From NCBI RefSeq assembly GCF_000422765.1, contig NZ_AUGR01000014.1, forward strand, positions 62,001 to 126,000: 64,000 bases of DNA, written 5' to 3'. Positions within the stretch are counted from its first letter, which is position 1. Each line of letters begins with the position of its first letter. This document shows, one piece after another, positions 46,158 to 54,063 of this stretch. The notes beneath the pieces are model-generated. The model had not been told where the DNA came from and searched no databases. It worked only from the letters and a program-made list of their open reading frames with translations. The translations under genes and the position numbers were made by a program. The stretch comes from Neptunomonas japonica DSM 18939 (lineage in GTDB: Bacteria > Pseudomonadota > Gammaproteobacteria > Pseudomonadales > Balneatricaceae).

Positions 46158-47101
46158 CTAGGCACAGCCACACTACCCAATATTAATTGCCCATTACTCA
46201 TTGGATCACTGGCACCTGCCAATAACTGCAAACGGTGGCCTGCAACATAAGGGAAAACGCTTTGGATATGCCCTGGCAATAGATACTCTTCTTGGCTTAA
46301 CCACGCCCAAGCTTTGGCTGCATGTAAAACACCTAAACCTGCTCGTGTAGAAAGGCCGTTAACAAAAAGACCACTATCACGGCTAAACTTTAACAGCTCA
46401 TACAAATACGAGAGCGCACCATCACTCGACTTTACCTGCGTCGCACTATGCTGTGCAGCCATGAGTGCTTCACGGCTAATAGCCGGTTTAAGTGACTGCA
46501 TCATTTGGCGGCGGCTTTCACCAGAAAAAAGTGCGAGTTCGGCTTGTTTAGTTGGGTAACCCATCTGTAAGCGAATCAAGAACCTATCTAACTGGGACTC
46601 TGGCAGCGGCGATGTGCCTAGTTGCTCAATAGGGTTTTGTGTAGCGATAACGAAGAAAGGATTAGGTAGTGGACGCGTTTCACCTTCCAAACTCACCTGC
46701 TTTTCTTCCATGGCTTCTAACAGTGCACTCTGTGTTTTTGGTGTCGCCCTGTTAATCTCATCTGCCAATAATAGTTCACAAAATATCGGCCCTTGTATAA
46801 ACCGAAATGCCCCACTTTCTCGCTCATAAATTGAGGCACCGAGCAGATCGGCTGGCAGTAAGTCATTAGTAAACTGCACCCTTTTATAATTCATCCCCAA
46901 AGTGATAGCGAGCGCATGAGAAAGAACAGTTTTTCCCATTCCAGGTAGATCTTCCAATAAAATATGTCCACCCGCTAACAAACCACTTAGAGCAAGTTTG
47001 ACTTGGTGGTCTTTACCTAGCACTAGTTGGTTAATTTGTTGGTATGCAGCCTGCAGCTCTTCACGAACCTGTAGGTTTACTGGGCTAAATGCAGCCGTCA
47101 T
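46154..47101 (-). CDS. MoxR-family AAA+ ATPase
   Basis: 315 aa with Walker A LPGMGKTVLSHAL, the MoxR-type segment RVQFTNDLLPADLLGASIYE, Walker B LLADEINRATPKTQSALLEAM and sensor ATQNPIEQLGTSPLPESQLD. MoxR ATPases act as chaperones together with DUF58 proteins. It is the first gene of the four-gene operon that ends with FTR1. Confidence 0.93.
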   Translation of the reverse strand: MTAAFSPVNLQVREELQAAYQQINQLVLGKDHQVKLALSGLLAGGHILLEDLPGMGKTVLSHALAITLGMNYKRVQFTNDLLPADLLGASIYERESGAFRFIQGPIFCELLLADEINRATPKTQSALLEAMEEKQVSLEGETRPLPNPFFVIATQNPIEQLGTSPLPESQLDRFLIRLQMGYPTKQAELALFSGESRRQMMQSLKPAISREALMAAQHSATQVKSSDGALSYLYELLKFSRDSGLFVNGLSTRAGLGVLHAAKAWAWLSQEEYLLPGHIQSVFPYVAGHRLQLLAGASDPMSNGQLILGSVAVPR

Positions 47102-47117
47102 CGTATCCGTCCTTATA

Positions 47118-47152
47118 GAAAAACACCTTTGTAACCTGCTGTTACAAAGGTG
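47118..47152 (-). terminator. Terminator after the di-haem oxidoreductase
   Basis: Perfect 12-bp stem CACCTTTGTAAC / GTTACAAAGGTG with a 5-nt loop. On the minus strand it is followed by a T run. It separates the oxidoreductase gene from the MoxR operon. Confidence 0.85.
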
Positions 47153-47161
47153 ATGGGTAGA

Positions 47162-48682
47162 TCAAAGAGATTTTAGGAATTTCAACAGAGATTCACGCTC
47201 AGTTTTAGCTAGTGCAGTAAAACGTTGCTTGGCTGCTTCAGCTTCGCCTCCATGCCAAAGAATTGCTTCTTCCATGTTTCTGGCGCGCCCATCATGCATA
47301 AACCGGGTATGACCATTAACACGTTCAACCATGCCGATACCCCACAGTGGAGCCGTTCTCCATTCATACCCTGTTGCCGAAAAAGACGGGCGATGGTCAG
47401 CTAAATTTGGCCCCATATCATGTAATAAGAGATCAGTGTAGGGGCGAATTTCTTGGTTATGAAGGCGCCTTTGTCGTTGCTCTTCGCCTGTTGTAAACTC
47501 ACTGCGATGGCAAGACTCACAACCAATCGCATTAAAAAGATTCTCTCCTAACTGCACATCAGGATTATCCAAGTAGTCACGCCCTGGCACCGCGAGGAAT
47601 TCAAGATAAGTAACTACCTCATTCATCTGCGTTTTAGTCAGTTCAAAAGGCCCATCGGTAACACCTGACAACGCTTGCAGACAAAGACCTTGTGAACTTG
47701 TACAGTTTTCTTTTGGAAATAGCGGATTAGTTACTCCCATATCATTAATGGCAGCATCCATCGCTTGGTGCGCTAACGTTGGAGTTTCTGACTTCCAGCC
47801 GTATTTACCCACACGGTAATCTTTGTTCTCGACACTCCATACGCGGTTGGCTTTACCCGAAATACCATCGCCATCACTATCATTCTCATCCGCACGCGAC
47901 AAAATATCTTCATCTGTAATGGCATCCAATAAACCCATACCAATCATGACGGGCGCTATACGTGGAGATATCATCGAGTCCTTACCTAATGGACCGTAAT
48001 TCTGATCAGGGAAGCTATAAATAGGTTTTTCTAATTCATAACGTGTGCCATCAGCGTATTGACCAGTAATTGTTTCATAATCAATTTGATAACTAATTTC
48101 TGGTTGGTGGCCATCGATAGATTTATCCGCTAATTGCCCTCCGTAAATAGGGTGTGGCTTAGGCCCGCCATTGGTGTCCGTCCCAGCAACAGAAACACGG
48201 AATAACAGCCCCTCTAATGCTTGGCCAGGCGTTGTTGGTGGTGCAGCACGACCATCGGCAACATGGCAACCTTCACAAGACGCCATATTAAATATTGGCC
48301 CTACACCATCAGCATCTGCCCGATACCCCGACGCTAATGCAGTACTAAAGGGCCTTTCAAACACACCATCTCCGGCATCAAACAAGGCTGACAATTGCCA
48401 TGGGAGGTTATGAGCTTCGGTTTCAAAAGAGATGTCGCCAAACATAAAGTGAGTTAAATCCCCACCTGATAGCGCTTTAGCTGGTTTGCTTTTTAAAACA
48501 TCAATGGGTTTCCAATCATCACCGTAGCCATCCAAAGGCTTTAAGCGTGATTCATAAAATGTGTAGGCAAACACACCAGAACAAACAACTAGCGTTACTA
48601 AGCCTGTGCGTAACAGCCAAGGGTTTCTAGGTGCCTGAGATCGGTCCGTGGGGGTGTGGCTAGCAGCCAGCGAGGTGCTCAT
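47162..48682 (-). CDS. Di-haem oxidoreductase (DHOR/thiol-oxidoreductase family)
   Basis: 506 aa from the second Met (48682), which has GGAG 7 nt upstream; 48694 is the alternative. An N-terminal membrane anchor (LLRTGLVTLVVCSGVFAYTF) precedes a periplasmic domain with two haem c motifs, CEGCH and CESCH, and the DHOR block PLWGIGMVERVNGHTRFMHD. Members of this family are often linked with iron uptake proteins (for example imelysin). The FTR1 operon immediately downstream fits such a link. Confidence 0.88.
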   Translation of the reverse strand: MSTSLAASHTPTDRSQAPRNPWLLRTGLVTLVVCSGVFAYTFYESRLKPLDGYGDDWKPIDVLKSKPAKALSGGDLTHFMFGDISFETEAHNLPWQLSALFDAGDGVFERPFSTALASGYRADADGVGPIFNMASCEGCHVADGRAAPPTTPGQALEGLLFRVSVAGTDTNGGPKPHPIYGGQLADKSIDGHQPEISYQIDYETITGQYADGTRYELEKPIYSFPDQNYGPLGKDSMISPRIAPVMIGMGLLDAITDEDILSRADENDSDGDGISGKANRVWSVENKDYRVGKYGWKSETPTLAHQAMDAAINDMGVTNPLFPKENCTSSQGLCLQALSGVTDGPFELTKTQMNEVVTYLEFLAVPGRDYLDNPDVQLGENLFNAIGCESCHRSEFTTGEEQRQRRLHNQEIRPYTDLLLHDMGPNLADHRPSFSATGYEWRTAPLWGIGMVERVNGHTRFMHDGRARNMEEAILWHGGEAEAAKQRFTALAKTERESLLKFLKSL

Positions 48683-48832
48683 TAGAGACTCCATACAGTT
48701 AGTTAAAAAACACGTTTAAACTTTAATTAGATACACTGCCGATATCACATCCCCCACGGACACTGACACGGCAAACAAATTCTTTAAACCTACTAATTAC
48801 CTATAAAAATCAACAAACTTAATTGATAAAAA

Positions 48833-49033
48833 TTAATACTTCAAACGAAGAACATAAGCTTCTTCAGAGACCCTTTGCGGATAAACATACAGCTCTAACT
48901 CATCCTTTGAAGAAGCCGTTAATTGCGCTCCCCCAACAACATTATCAGCGCTTACTTTAGTAGCCGAAGAGCTCTCCAAAGAAGCGCAGCCAGAAAGCCA
49001 TACCCACAACACCCCAACTAACACGTAACGCAT
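48833..49033 (-). CDS. Small lipoprotein of unknown function
   Basis: 66 aa with a lipoprotein signal peptide: MRYVLVGVLWVWLSGCASLE, with the lipobox LSGC. The mature part is about 51 residues and rich in Ser, Ala and Val, without a known domain. It is divergent from the secretion locus, sharing the Fur-like box at 49057-49075, so it may be iron-regulated. It could be a pilotin-like partner of the secretin, but nothing in the sequence proves this. Confidence 0.6.
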   Translation of the reverse strand: MRYVLVGVLWVWLSGCASLESSSATKVSADNVVGGAQLTASSKDELELYVYPQRVSEEAYVLRLKY

Positions 49034-49056
49034 AAATATCCTTCAAATAAATTAAT

Positions 49057-49075
49057 GATAATGATAATACATCTC
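49057..49075. promoter_or_regulatory. Fur-box-like site A
   Basis: GATAATGATAATACATCTC agrees with the 19-bp Fur consensus at 15 of 19 positions by eye. It includes two perfect GATAAT hexamers, with a further CATTATTGAT downstream. It lies between the lipoprotein gene and the PilP/GspC-like gene. Confidence 0.75.
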
Positions 49076-49152
49076 ATTATTGATACAATTTACTATATCG
49101 GTGTAGAATATTCAAACAGATCTTAATCACAATTCATTCGCTGGGGTTTACT

Positions 49153-49719
49153 TTGTTTACAAGATTTAGAGGGCAAACACTTGCTGTTGTCAGTGCCCTA
49201 TTGCTTAGCGCCACCAACTTCAGCCATGCAGAAACACAAACTGAAGCTTCCTCTAAATCAAACGAGCGTTCAAACACCGAGTTGAGCAATATTAAAAATT
49301 TGATCCCGGTTTTGGACGCTTACTATGGAGAGCTCAACAAGCAGCTCGACCGGCATTTAAGAAACAGAAAGCAAGGCCCTAACAGCCCCTTTGCTAAGCT
49401 CCCCGAAGCACAAAAACCCAGTAATCTTCAGTTTAAACCTAGCAACCAGCAAAAAGAGAACGCACGTTACAGCCTGCTCTCACAAGACAACCCGAGGCAA
49501 CTCCCCTCTATGAATTTTCGTGGATTAATGCAGGCCAAAGGAAAAAAAATGGCACTACTTGAGGTAATGGGACTAGGCACATTTGTTGTTAAAGAAGGCG
49601 ATAAAGTAGGACTACAGCAGGTGGGATCATCCGGTGCTGTATTACATATTTTAGAAATCAATGAACTTAATTTAATTGTCGAAACCGGCAGCTATGGCCA
49701 ACAAATGGTGGTGCAGTAA
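49153..49719 (+). CDS. PilP/GspC-like periplasmic protein
   Basis: 188 aa with a signal peptide (GQTLAVVSALLLSATNFSHA) starting from TTG at 49153; no other start keeps the signal. The C-terminal approximately 75 residues (FRGLMQAKGKKMALLEVMG, GTFVVKEGDKVGLQQVGSSG) resemble the homology region of PilP/GspC. These link the inner-membrane platform to the secretin. Its last base overlaps the first base of the secretin start (TAATG). First gene of the locus after the Fur-like box. Confidence 0.7.
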   Translation: MFTRFRGQTLAVVSALLLSATNFSHAETQTEASSKSNERSNTELSNIKNLIPVLDAYYGELNKQLDRHLRNRKQGPNSPFAKLPEAQKPSNLQFKPSNQQKENARYSLLSQDNPRQLPSMNFRGLMQAKGKKMALLEVMGLGTFVVKEGDKVGLQQVGSSGAVLHILEINELNLIVETGSYGQQMVVQ

Positions 49720-51851
49720 TGTTTAAAAAAGTATTAATAATCGCTCTATTATTAGCTTTACAGAGCACTCATGCCGCCACTATTACCCGTGTAGAATTTA
49801 AAGACGCCAATATCCGTGATGCTGCTCGCATACTAGCCACACTCAGCGGTGCCAATATCGCCGTTACTCGTGAAGCCAGCAACGCTTCGGTAGATCTGCT
49901 ACTGCAAAATATCGAGCTAAAGCATGCCGTAGAGATGATCTCGCGTGTATCGGGCCTGTGGTATCGCTATAGTAAAAGTAATAACAGCTATATAATAATG
50001 ACCGAAAAGCAATACCAAGAAGACATAGTTATCTACCGCGATGACATCATTCGCTCCTTCACCCTCAAGCATCAAAACGTCACAGCCACAGCGCTCACCA
50101 TTCAAAGCCTTTTTGGTGATCGTGTTATTTTAAAACTACAAGAAGATCTGGATGATTTTAGCGGCATCCCATCCGACTATTTACAGTCAATCGATGAGCA
50201 AACCTCGTCAAACTCAAGAACAAATAGCAGCCGCGTCAACAATACCAGCAATAATGGCGGGAGCAGCAATAACAGCAGTGGAAACAGTAATTACAACGGC
50301 GAAAGCAGCGGCGAAGTAACCACGTTGCAAAACGAGGAAGACACTCAAACTTTAGTGAGCACAAACTCCAACCTTAGTACTACTCAACTACGCATGCTGA
50401 ACACCACTAAGGTTAACGCCGATGTTAACGGCAAAAGAGCCGGTATCAAAACACCTATATTTATCGCCACCAACCGAATCCACAACCTGATGTTTATTCG
50501 CACCAGCGACGAACAGGCCATGAGCGATATTGAAGACCTTATCAATAAAAGTGACAAACCCACACCGCAAGTGCTGCTGGAAACCAAAATACTACGGATA
50601 AGCCAAGGAGAAAGCTTTGATCAAGACTTTGATCTTAGCTATAAAAGCGCGGTACAAACCCCAAAAACAGACTCGAACACCAGCATAACACTTGACGAAA
50701 TACGTGACGCAGCCGTCACCGGAGCAGGCTTTAATGGCGCAACAGGAGGCTTTTATGAGTATTACAGCAAGTACGTTAATGCAAAAATAGAACTGCTCGA
50801 AGAAAAAAACATAGCTGAAATTATCGCCAAGCCCATTCTTTTAGCCTCTAACAACCGACCTTCTCGCTTATTTATTGGTGAAGATCAGGTTATTGCAGTA
50901 GGGCTAGATGGGGGCAGCACTACCTCCAACAGCAACGGCAATACCAGCGTAACCACCTCTACGGATACTCAACTCGAAACCGAGGTCCGTAAAATCGGCA
51001 ACACTCTCGCCCTTTTGCCGAGCGTTAATGACGATGGCACAGTCACTATCGATATACTCCAATCTACCTCCGAACTAAAAAAGCAGGGTATGGACTTCCC
51101 CTTTTTCAACCCAACAACTGGCCAGATAGACTCTGTAAAGCTAGACACAGTTGAAGAGTCTACGCTCAAAACAATCGTAGTTGCCAAAGATGGCCACACC
51201 ATTGCTTTGGGCGGCATGATCAACCAAGTTGATACGGATAAAAAATCGACTATACCCGTACTAGGCGATATCCCCTTTCTTGGCGAACTGTTTCGTACTA
51301 AAAACGAGATTCAGTCAGATGCGCAGTACATCATGCTGATTACGCCGCATATTATTGCCACACCTGAAGAAGCCGCTAAAAAATCTCGCGAGTTAGAAGA
51401 GATAGACTTTGCTCGCTATGAAGACACAGCCAGCTCAGTACAGGCACCGGCATCGATAACCGCCACAAACGAGATCAAGATTAACGACCTCATGCACCTT
51501 AATCGCTACGCCGCACGCCGCCTGCATGGCAAACCTACTAATAGCAGCAAGATACAAACACTCCCCATTAAACAAATAAAGCTACCTAAAACACTGCTTA
51601 GGCAAAACATGCACAGCTGGCCTGTTGCTGCTTACAAAAGCAATGGCACTTACCTAACAGTAGTTCGGGTGCAAAACCTATCGCAACAACCCTTTACGCT
51701 AGATCCTAAAGCTATTGATGGGCGCTGGCTGAGCATTGCGCGTGAGCGCTCTACTTTAGGGCCATTCCAGAATAAAGAGAACAACAAGCCCGATAGCAGC
51801 TACCTCTATTTCGCATCAAAACAGCCATTTAATCAATCGCATAAAAAATAA
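49719..51851 (+). CDS. Secretin of a T2SS/type IV pilus-like system
   Basis: A 710-aa outer-membrane channel. It has a signal peptide (LIIALLLALQSTHA), a secretin short domain and N1 domains (FKDANIRDAARILATLSGAN), a Ser/Asn-rich low-complexity linker (about residues 165-200), and a C-terminal secretin core. The core has VAKDGHTIALGGMINQVDTD, IPVLGDIPFLGELFRTK and YIMLITPHII. This resembles MshL/GspD-type secretins. It forms the gate through which the pilus or substrate would pass. The unusual linker lies between the N-domains and the core. Confidence 0.93.
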   Translation: MFKKVLIIALLLALQSTHAATITRVEFKDANIRDAARILATLSGANIAVTREASNASVDLLLQNIELKHAVEMISRVSGLWYRYSKSNNSYIIMTEKQYQEDIVIYRDDIIRSFTLKHQNVTATALTIQSLFGDRVILKLQEDLDDFSGIPSDYLQSIDEQTSSNSRTNSSRVNNTSNNGGSSNNSSGNSNYNGESSGEVTTLQNEEDTQTLVSTNSNLSTTQLRMLNTTKVNADVNGKRAGIKTPIFIATNRIHNLMFIRTSDEQAMSDIEDLINKSDKPTPQVLLETKILRISQGESFDQDFDLSYKSAVQTPKTDSNTSITLDEIRDAAVTGAGFNGATGGFYEYYSKYVNAKIELLEEKNIAEIIAKPILLASNNRPSRLFIGEDQVIAVGLDGGSTTSNSNGNTSVTTSTDTQLETEVRKIGNTLALLPSVNDDGTVTIDILQSTSELKKQGMDFPFFNPTTGQIDSVKLDTVEESTLKTIVVAKDGHTIALGGMINQVDTDKKSTIPVLGDIPFLGELFRTKNEIQSDAQYIMLITPHIIATPEEAAKKSRELEEIDFARYEDTASSVQAPASITATNEIKINDLMHLNRYAARRLHGKPTNSSKIQTLPIKQIKLPKTLLRQNMHSWPVAAYKSNGTYLTVVRVQNLSQQPFTLDPKAIDGRWLSIARERSTLGPFQNKENNKPDSSYLYFASKQPFNQSHKK

Positions 51852-51901
51852 TTACAATTAATGCAAATAAATCTCATTTGCATATTGACAGCAAACATTA
51901 A

Positions 51902-51920
51902 AGTAATGATAATCAATCTC
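51902..51920. promoter_or_regulatory. Fur-box-like site B
   Basis: AGTAATGATAATCAATCTC matches the 19-bp Fur consensus at 15 of 19 positions by eye. A second TGCAAAT...ATTTGCA inverted repeat lies about 30 bp before it. It is immediately upstream of the 87-aa gene and the prepilin. Confidence 0.7.
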
Positions 51921-51942
51921 ATTAAGATTCAAGGTTAAAACA

Positions 51943-52206
51943 ATGACTCAAACAGCAACATCAATAGCCCCAACGGAACTGGAAAAGCACAAAGAAGTAC
52001 TAGGGAAATTAATAGAGCTGTATGGCGAATTGTTTAGCCATGATGGTTATGGCGACATTCGATTAGAAATGAAAATCTTACGTCGCGGCCAAAAAGAGAT
52101 CATTATCCATTGCGGCAAGCAACACCGCTTTGTACTGGATTGTGATCAGGCACTGGTCGGTGAGTCAGCATTTAAGCACTTATTAAAACGCGACTTACTG
52201 TCCTGA
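51943..52206 (+). CDS. 87-aa protein of unknown function with its own Fur-like box
   Basis: A soluble 87-aa protein. The N-terminal half is helical (ELEKHKEVLGKLIELYGELF). The second half is beta-like with the charged motif DGYGDIRLEMKILRRGQKEI and a single Cys in IHCGKQHRFVLD. No family is recognised. It sits between the secretin and prepilin genes, directly behind a Fur-like box. It could be a small regulator or cytoplasmic factor of the system; that is speculation. Confidence 0.75.
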   Translation: MTQTATSIAPTELEKHKEVLGKLIELYGELFSHDGYGDIRLEMKILRRGQKEIIIHCGKQHRFVLDCDQALVGESAFKHLLKRDLLS

Positions 52207-52401
52207 AAGGCTCTTATTATCCAAGGAGGATAAAAGAGGAAGTAGGCTGCAAAGGATTGCAGCCGAACCGGTCACCAGCAATGTTGGTAACCAAAGGAAG
52301 CGTTTAAATCGTACTGGTTAAGTTGTCACAGTTCCCGCGGGGGGAATCTGCACTTATGTCAACGGTCTCCAATTTGATTTTAAACTTTAGGATTCACAAC
52401 C
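52207..52401 (+). promoter_or_regulatory. Structured 5' leader of the prepilin gene with CsrA/RsmA-type AGGA motifs
   Basis: Four hairpins are seen. First, 52211-52238 has an 11-bp stem with loop AAGGA. Second, 52245-52264 has stem GGCTGCAA / TTGCAGCC and loop AGGA. Third, 52270-52292 pairs GGT-ACCA with TGGT-ACC. Fourth, 52329-52350 pairs CAG-TTCCC with GGGAA-CTG. Further GGA motifs lie at 52296-52298 (AAAGGA) and in the ribosome site (TTAGGATTC, 52388). GGA in hairpin loops plus one at the ribosome site is the classic CsrA/RsmA layout. No T run follows, so it is a leader, not a terminator. Confidence 0.55.
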
Positions 52402-53457
52402 ATGTTTTCCAACATTAAAGCACTAGAACTTGTTAAAAAATTCAGCACAGTAGAAGTAAACGACATCCAAGACGCCAAGCTACGCAAGCAGGCTAGAAAA
52501 CTAAAATCAAAGCAAGGCGGTTTCACACTGCTTGAGCTATTAGTCGTTGTTGCAATTCTTGCAGCTATTGCTGGTACGGCAACTATTGCTTTGCAGGATA
52601 CAGATGCCCGTGCATCTGCTGCAGCTCACGTTGCCATGATGGACGAGCTAAACAAAGGTATTCGTACTTTCCGTGTTTTAAATGGAAATACTTTACCTAA
52701 CAACTTTGATTCTTTGCTAACAACAACAACAGCTGACATTGCTACATTTGGTACAGCTGCAACCTTGTTACCTAACGCTGATGACCAAATCCTAGCTATT
52801 ACAGATGTTACTGCAGGATCACTAATCAATGGTGCGGCAGAAGTAATGGACGCAATTGGCATGACTAACTTGCGCTATGTTATCAGTGACCCTGCCACTC
52901 TTCCGGACGATGTTGCAGCTGGTGGCTGTGATCCAGCAGGCCTTATAACAGCAGGACAATCTTTACAAGCATCTGTTGCTTCTCGTAGTAATGCTATGGT
53001 TGCAGGTAACATCTTTAATGGGGCAACAGGGAACGGTTGCGGTGATAGCGTCACAATGGACGACACTTCAGTAGTCGCATACTGGAGTGGCTCAGTAGAA
53101 CGCCTATTAGGTCCTGGTGAATATGGCGAAGCAACCTTCGACGGAGCCGCAATGCAAAACCAAACAGCGGATTCTGTTGCTCCTATCTTGCTAGCTGTGG
53201 GTATGGGCCCAGCATCGAACCTATTCAATGCTAACTCATTGGGCGGCATGACATCTGTCCCTGTATATCGTCATGTGTCTGGCGACCAATACAACCGTTT
53301 CATCGGCTTATTCCAAGTAGGTCAGTCAACTGATGTTGGTGGTACTGCAACAATTACTGCTACAGACCAAATATCTTTCGCTGGCGTTGTTGATGGTGCT
53401 GGTGATACCAAAGAAGAAGAGTTGGGTGAATGGGACGGTACTCGTAACACTATCTAA
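52402..53457 (+). CDS. Large type IV prepilin-like protein (probable major subunit)
   Basis: 351 aa. A class III signal (KQGG before FTLLELLVVVAILAAIAG) lies after a 40-residue positively charged leader, far longer than the 6-25 residues usual for such leaders. The mature part is about 311 aa with a long globular head having two cysteine pairs (GGCDPAGL, NGCGDS). It lacks the GspG-type tryptophan-glycine block seen in the two later pseudopilins. Upstream is a structured leader RNA and downstream a strong terminator, so it is probably the most highly expressed gene of the locus. Processing by a PilD/GspO peptidase, not seen in this window, would be needed. Confidence 0.85.
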   Translation: MFSNIKALELVKKFSTVEVNDIQDAKLRKQARKLKSKQGGFTLLELLVVVAILAAIAGTATIALQDTDARASAAAHVAMMDELNKGIRTFRVLNGNTLPNNFDSLLTTTTADIATFGTAATLLPNADDQILAITDVTAGSLINGAAEVMDAIGMTNLRYVISDPATLPDDVAAGGCDPAGLITAGQSLQASVASRSNAMVAGNIFNGATGNGCGDSVTMDDTSVVAYWSGSVERLLGPGEYGEATFDGAAMQNQTADSVAPILLAVGMGPASNLFNANSLGGMTSVPVYRHVSGDQYNRFIGLFQVGQSTDVGGTATITATDQISFAGVVDGAGDTKEEELGEWDGTRNTI

Positions 53458-53494
53458 TAATCCCTCCATTAGTTAGTGCGAATATCACCCAATC

Positions 53495-53530
53495 GGGCCG
53501 GCTGGTTTCCAGCCGGCCCTCTCTTTATTA
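53495..53530 (+). terminator. Strong terminator after the prepilin gene
   Basis: Perfect 11-bp GC-rich stem GGGCCGGCTGG / CCAGCCGGCCC with a TTT loop, then TCTCTTTATTA. It separates the prepilin message from the assembly genes downstream. Confidence 0.9.
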
Positions 53531-53544
53531 TGCGAGTTTCTTTT

Positions 53545-54048
53545 ATGCTTTATTCACGCATTTTGTTATCACTGAGCTTATTACTAGCTCTATCTTCAAC
53601 CGCTTTTTCAGAAAATCTTCCAGATACTGATATAAATAAAGAATTTAAGTCTATAAAGCTAAGCGATTATATCGATACTAACCAAGTATCCGCAGAAATG
53701 GCGGCAGCTAAAAATCGTTTCATGTTGCAGCCTAAAGCTATTCAGTTTGATGCCCTCCTCTTACAGCCGCCTAAACCCGGAAAGTTTTCGCTGGTTTATG
53801 ATGCCCTCTCTTTATGGCAGAGCAACTCACCCCTACCAACGGTTGACCACAGTGCATTTTTACAAACCGATGATGAGAGAGTCATCGCTGTATATGTATC
53901 CTCTGTTGCAGCTGAGCAGCTAAAAGCAATCGCGGCACAAAATAGTAAAAAGCCTCAGAAAAGCCATATTTATGCCGTACATATTTACAACTATGCTAAA
54001 GGCCCTCGCCTAGTTGTGATTGGTGCATCCCCTCTTTCCAAACAGTAG
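53545..54048 (+). CDS. Exported protein of unknown function in the pilus locus
   Basis: About 167 aa from the Met at 53545, which starts a good signal peptide (LYSRILLSLSLLLALSSTAF). An upstream in-frame Met lies within the terminator hairpin and is unlikely. The mature protein is helical, with no recognised domain; it contains FSLVYDALSLWQSNSPLPTV. It lies just before the fused PilM/PilN-like gene by 15 nt, so it is probably part of the machine in the periplasm. Confidence 0.65.
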   Translation: MLYSRILLSLSLLLALSSTAFSENLPDTDINKEFKSIKLSDYIDTNQVSAEMAAAKNRFMLQPKAIQFDALLLQPPKPGKFSLVYDALSLWQSNSPLPTVDHSAFLQTDDERVIAVYVSSVAAEQLKAIAAQNSKKPQKSHIYAVHIYNYAKGPRLVVIGASPLSKQ

Positions 54049-54063
54049 CGACCGATAGCCATT

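Noticed and set aside
52207-52401. Cyclic-di-GMP (GEMM) or cobalamin riboswitch in the prepilin leader
   Set aside because: The conserved GEMM and cobalamin core sequences are absent; only hairpins with GGA loops are seen.
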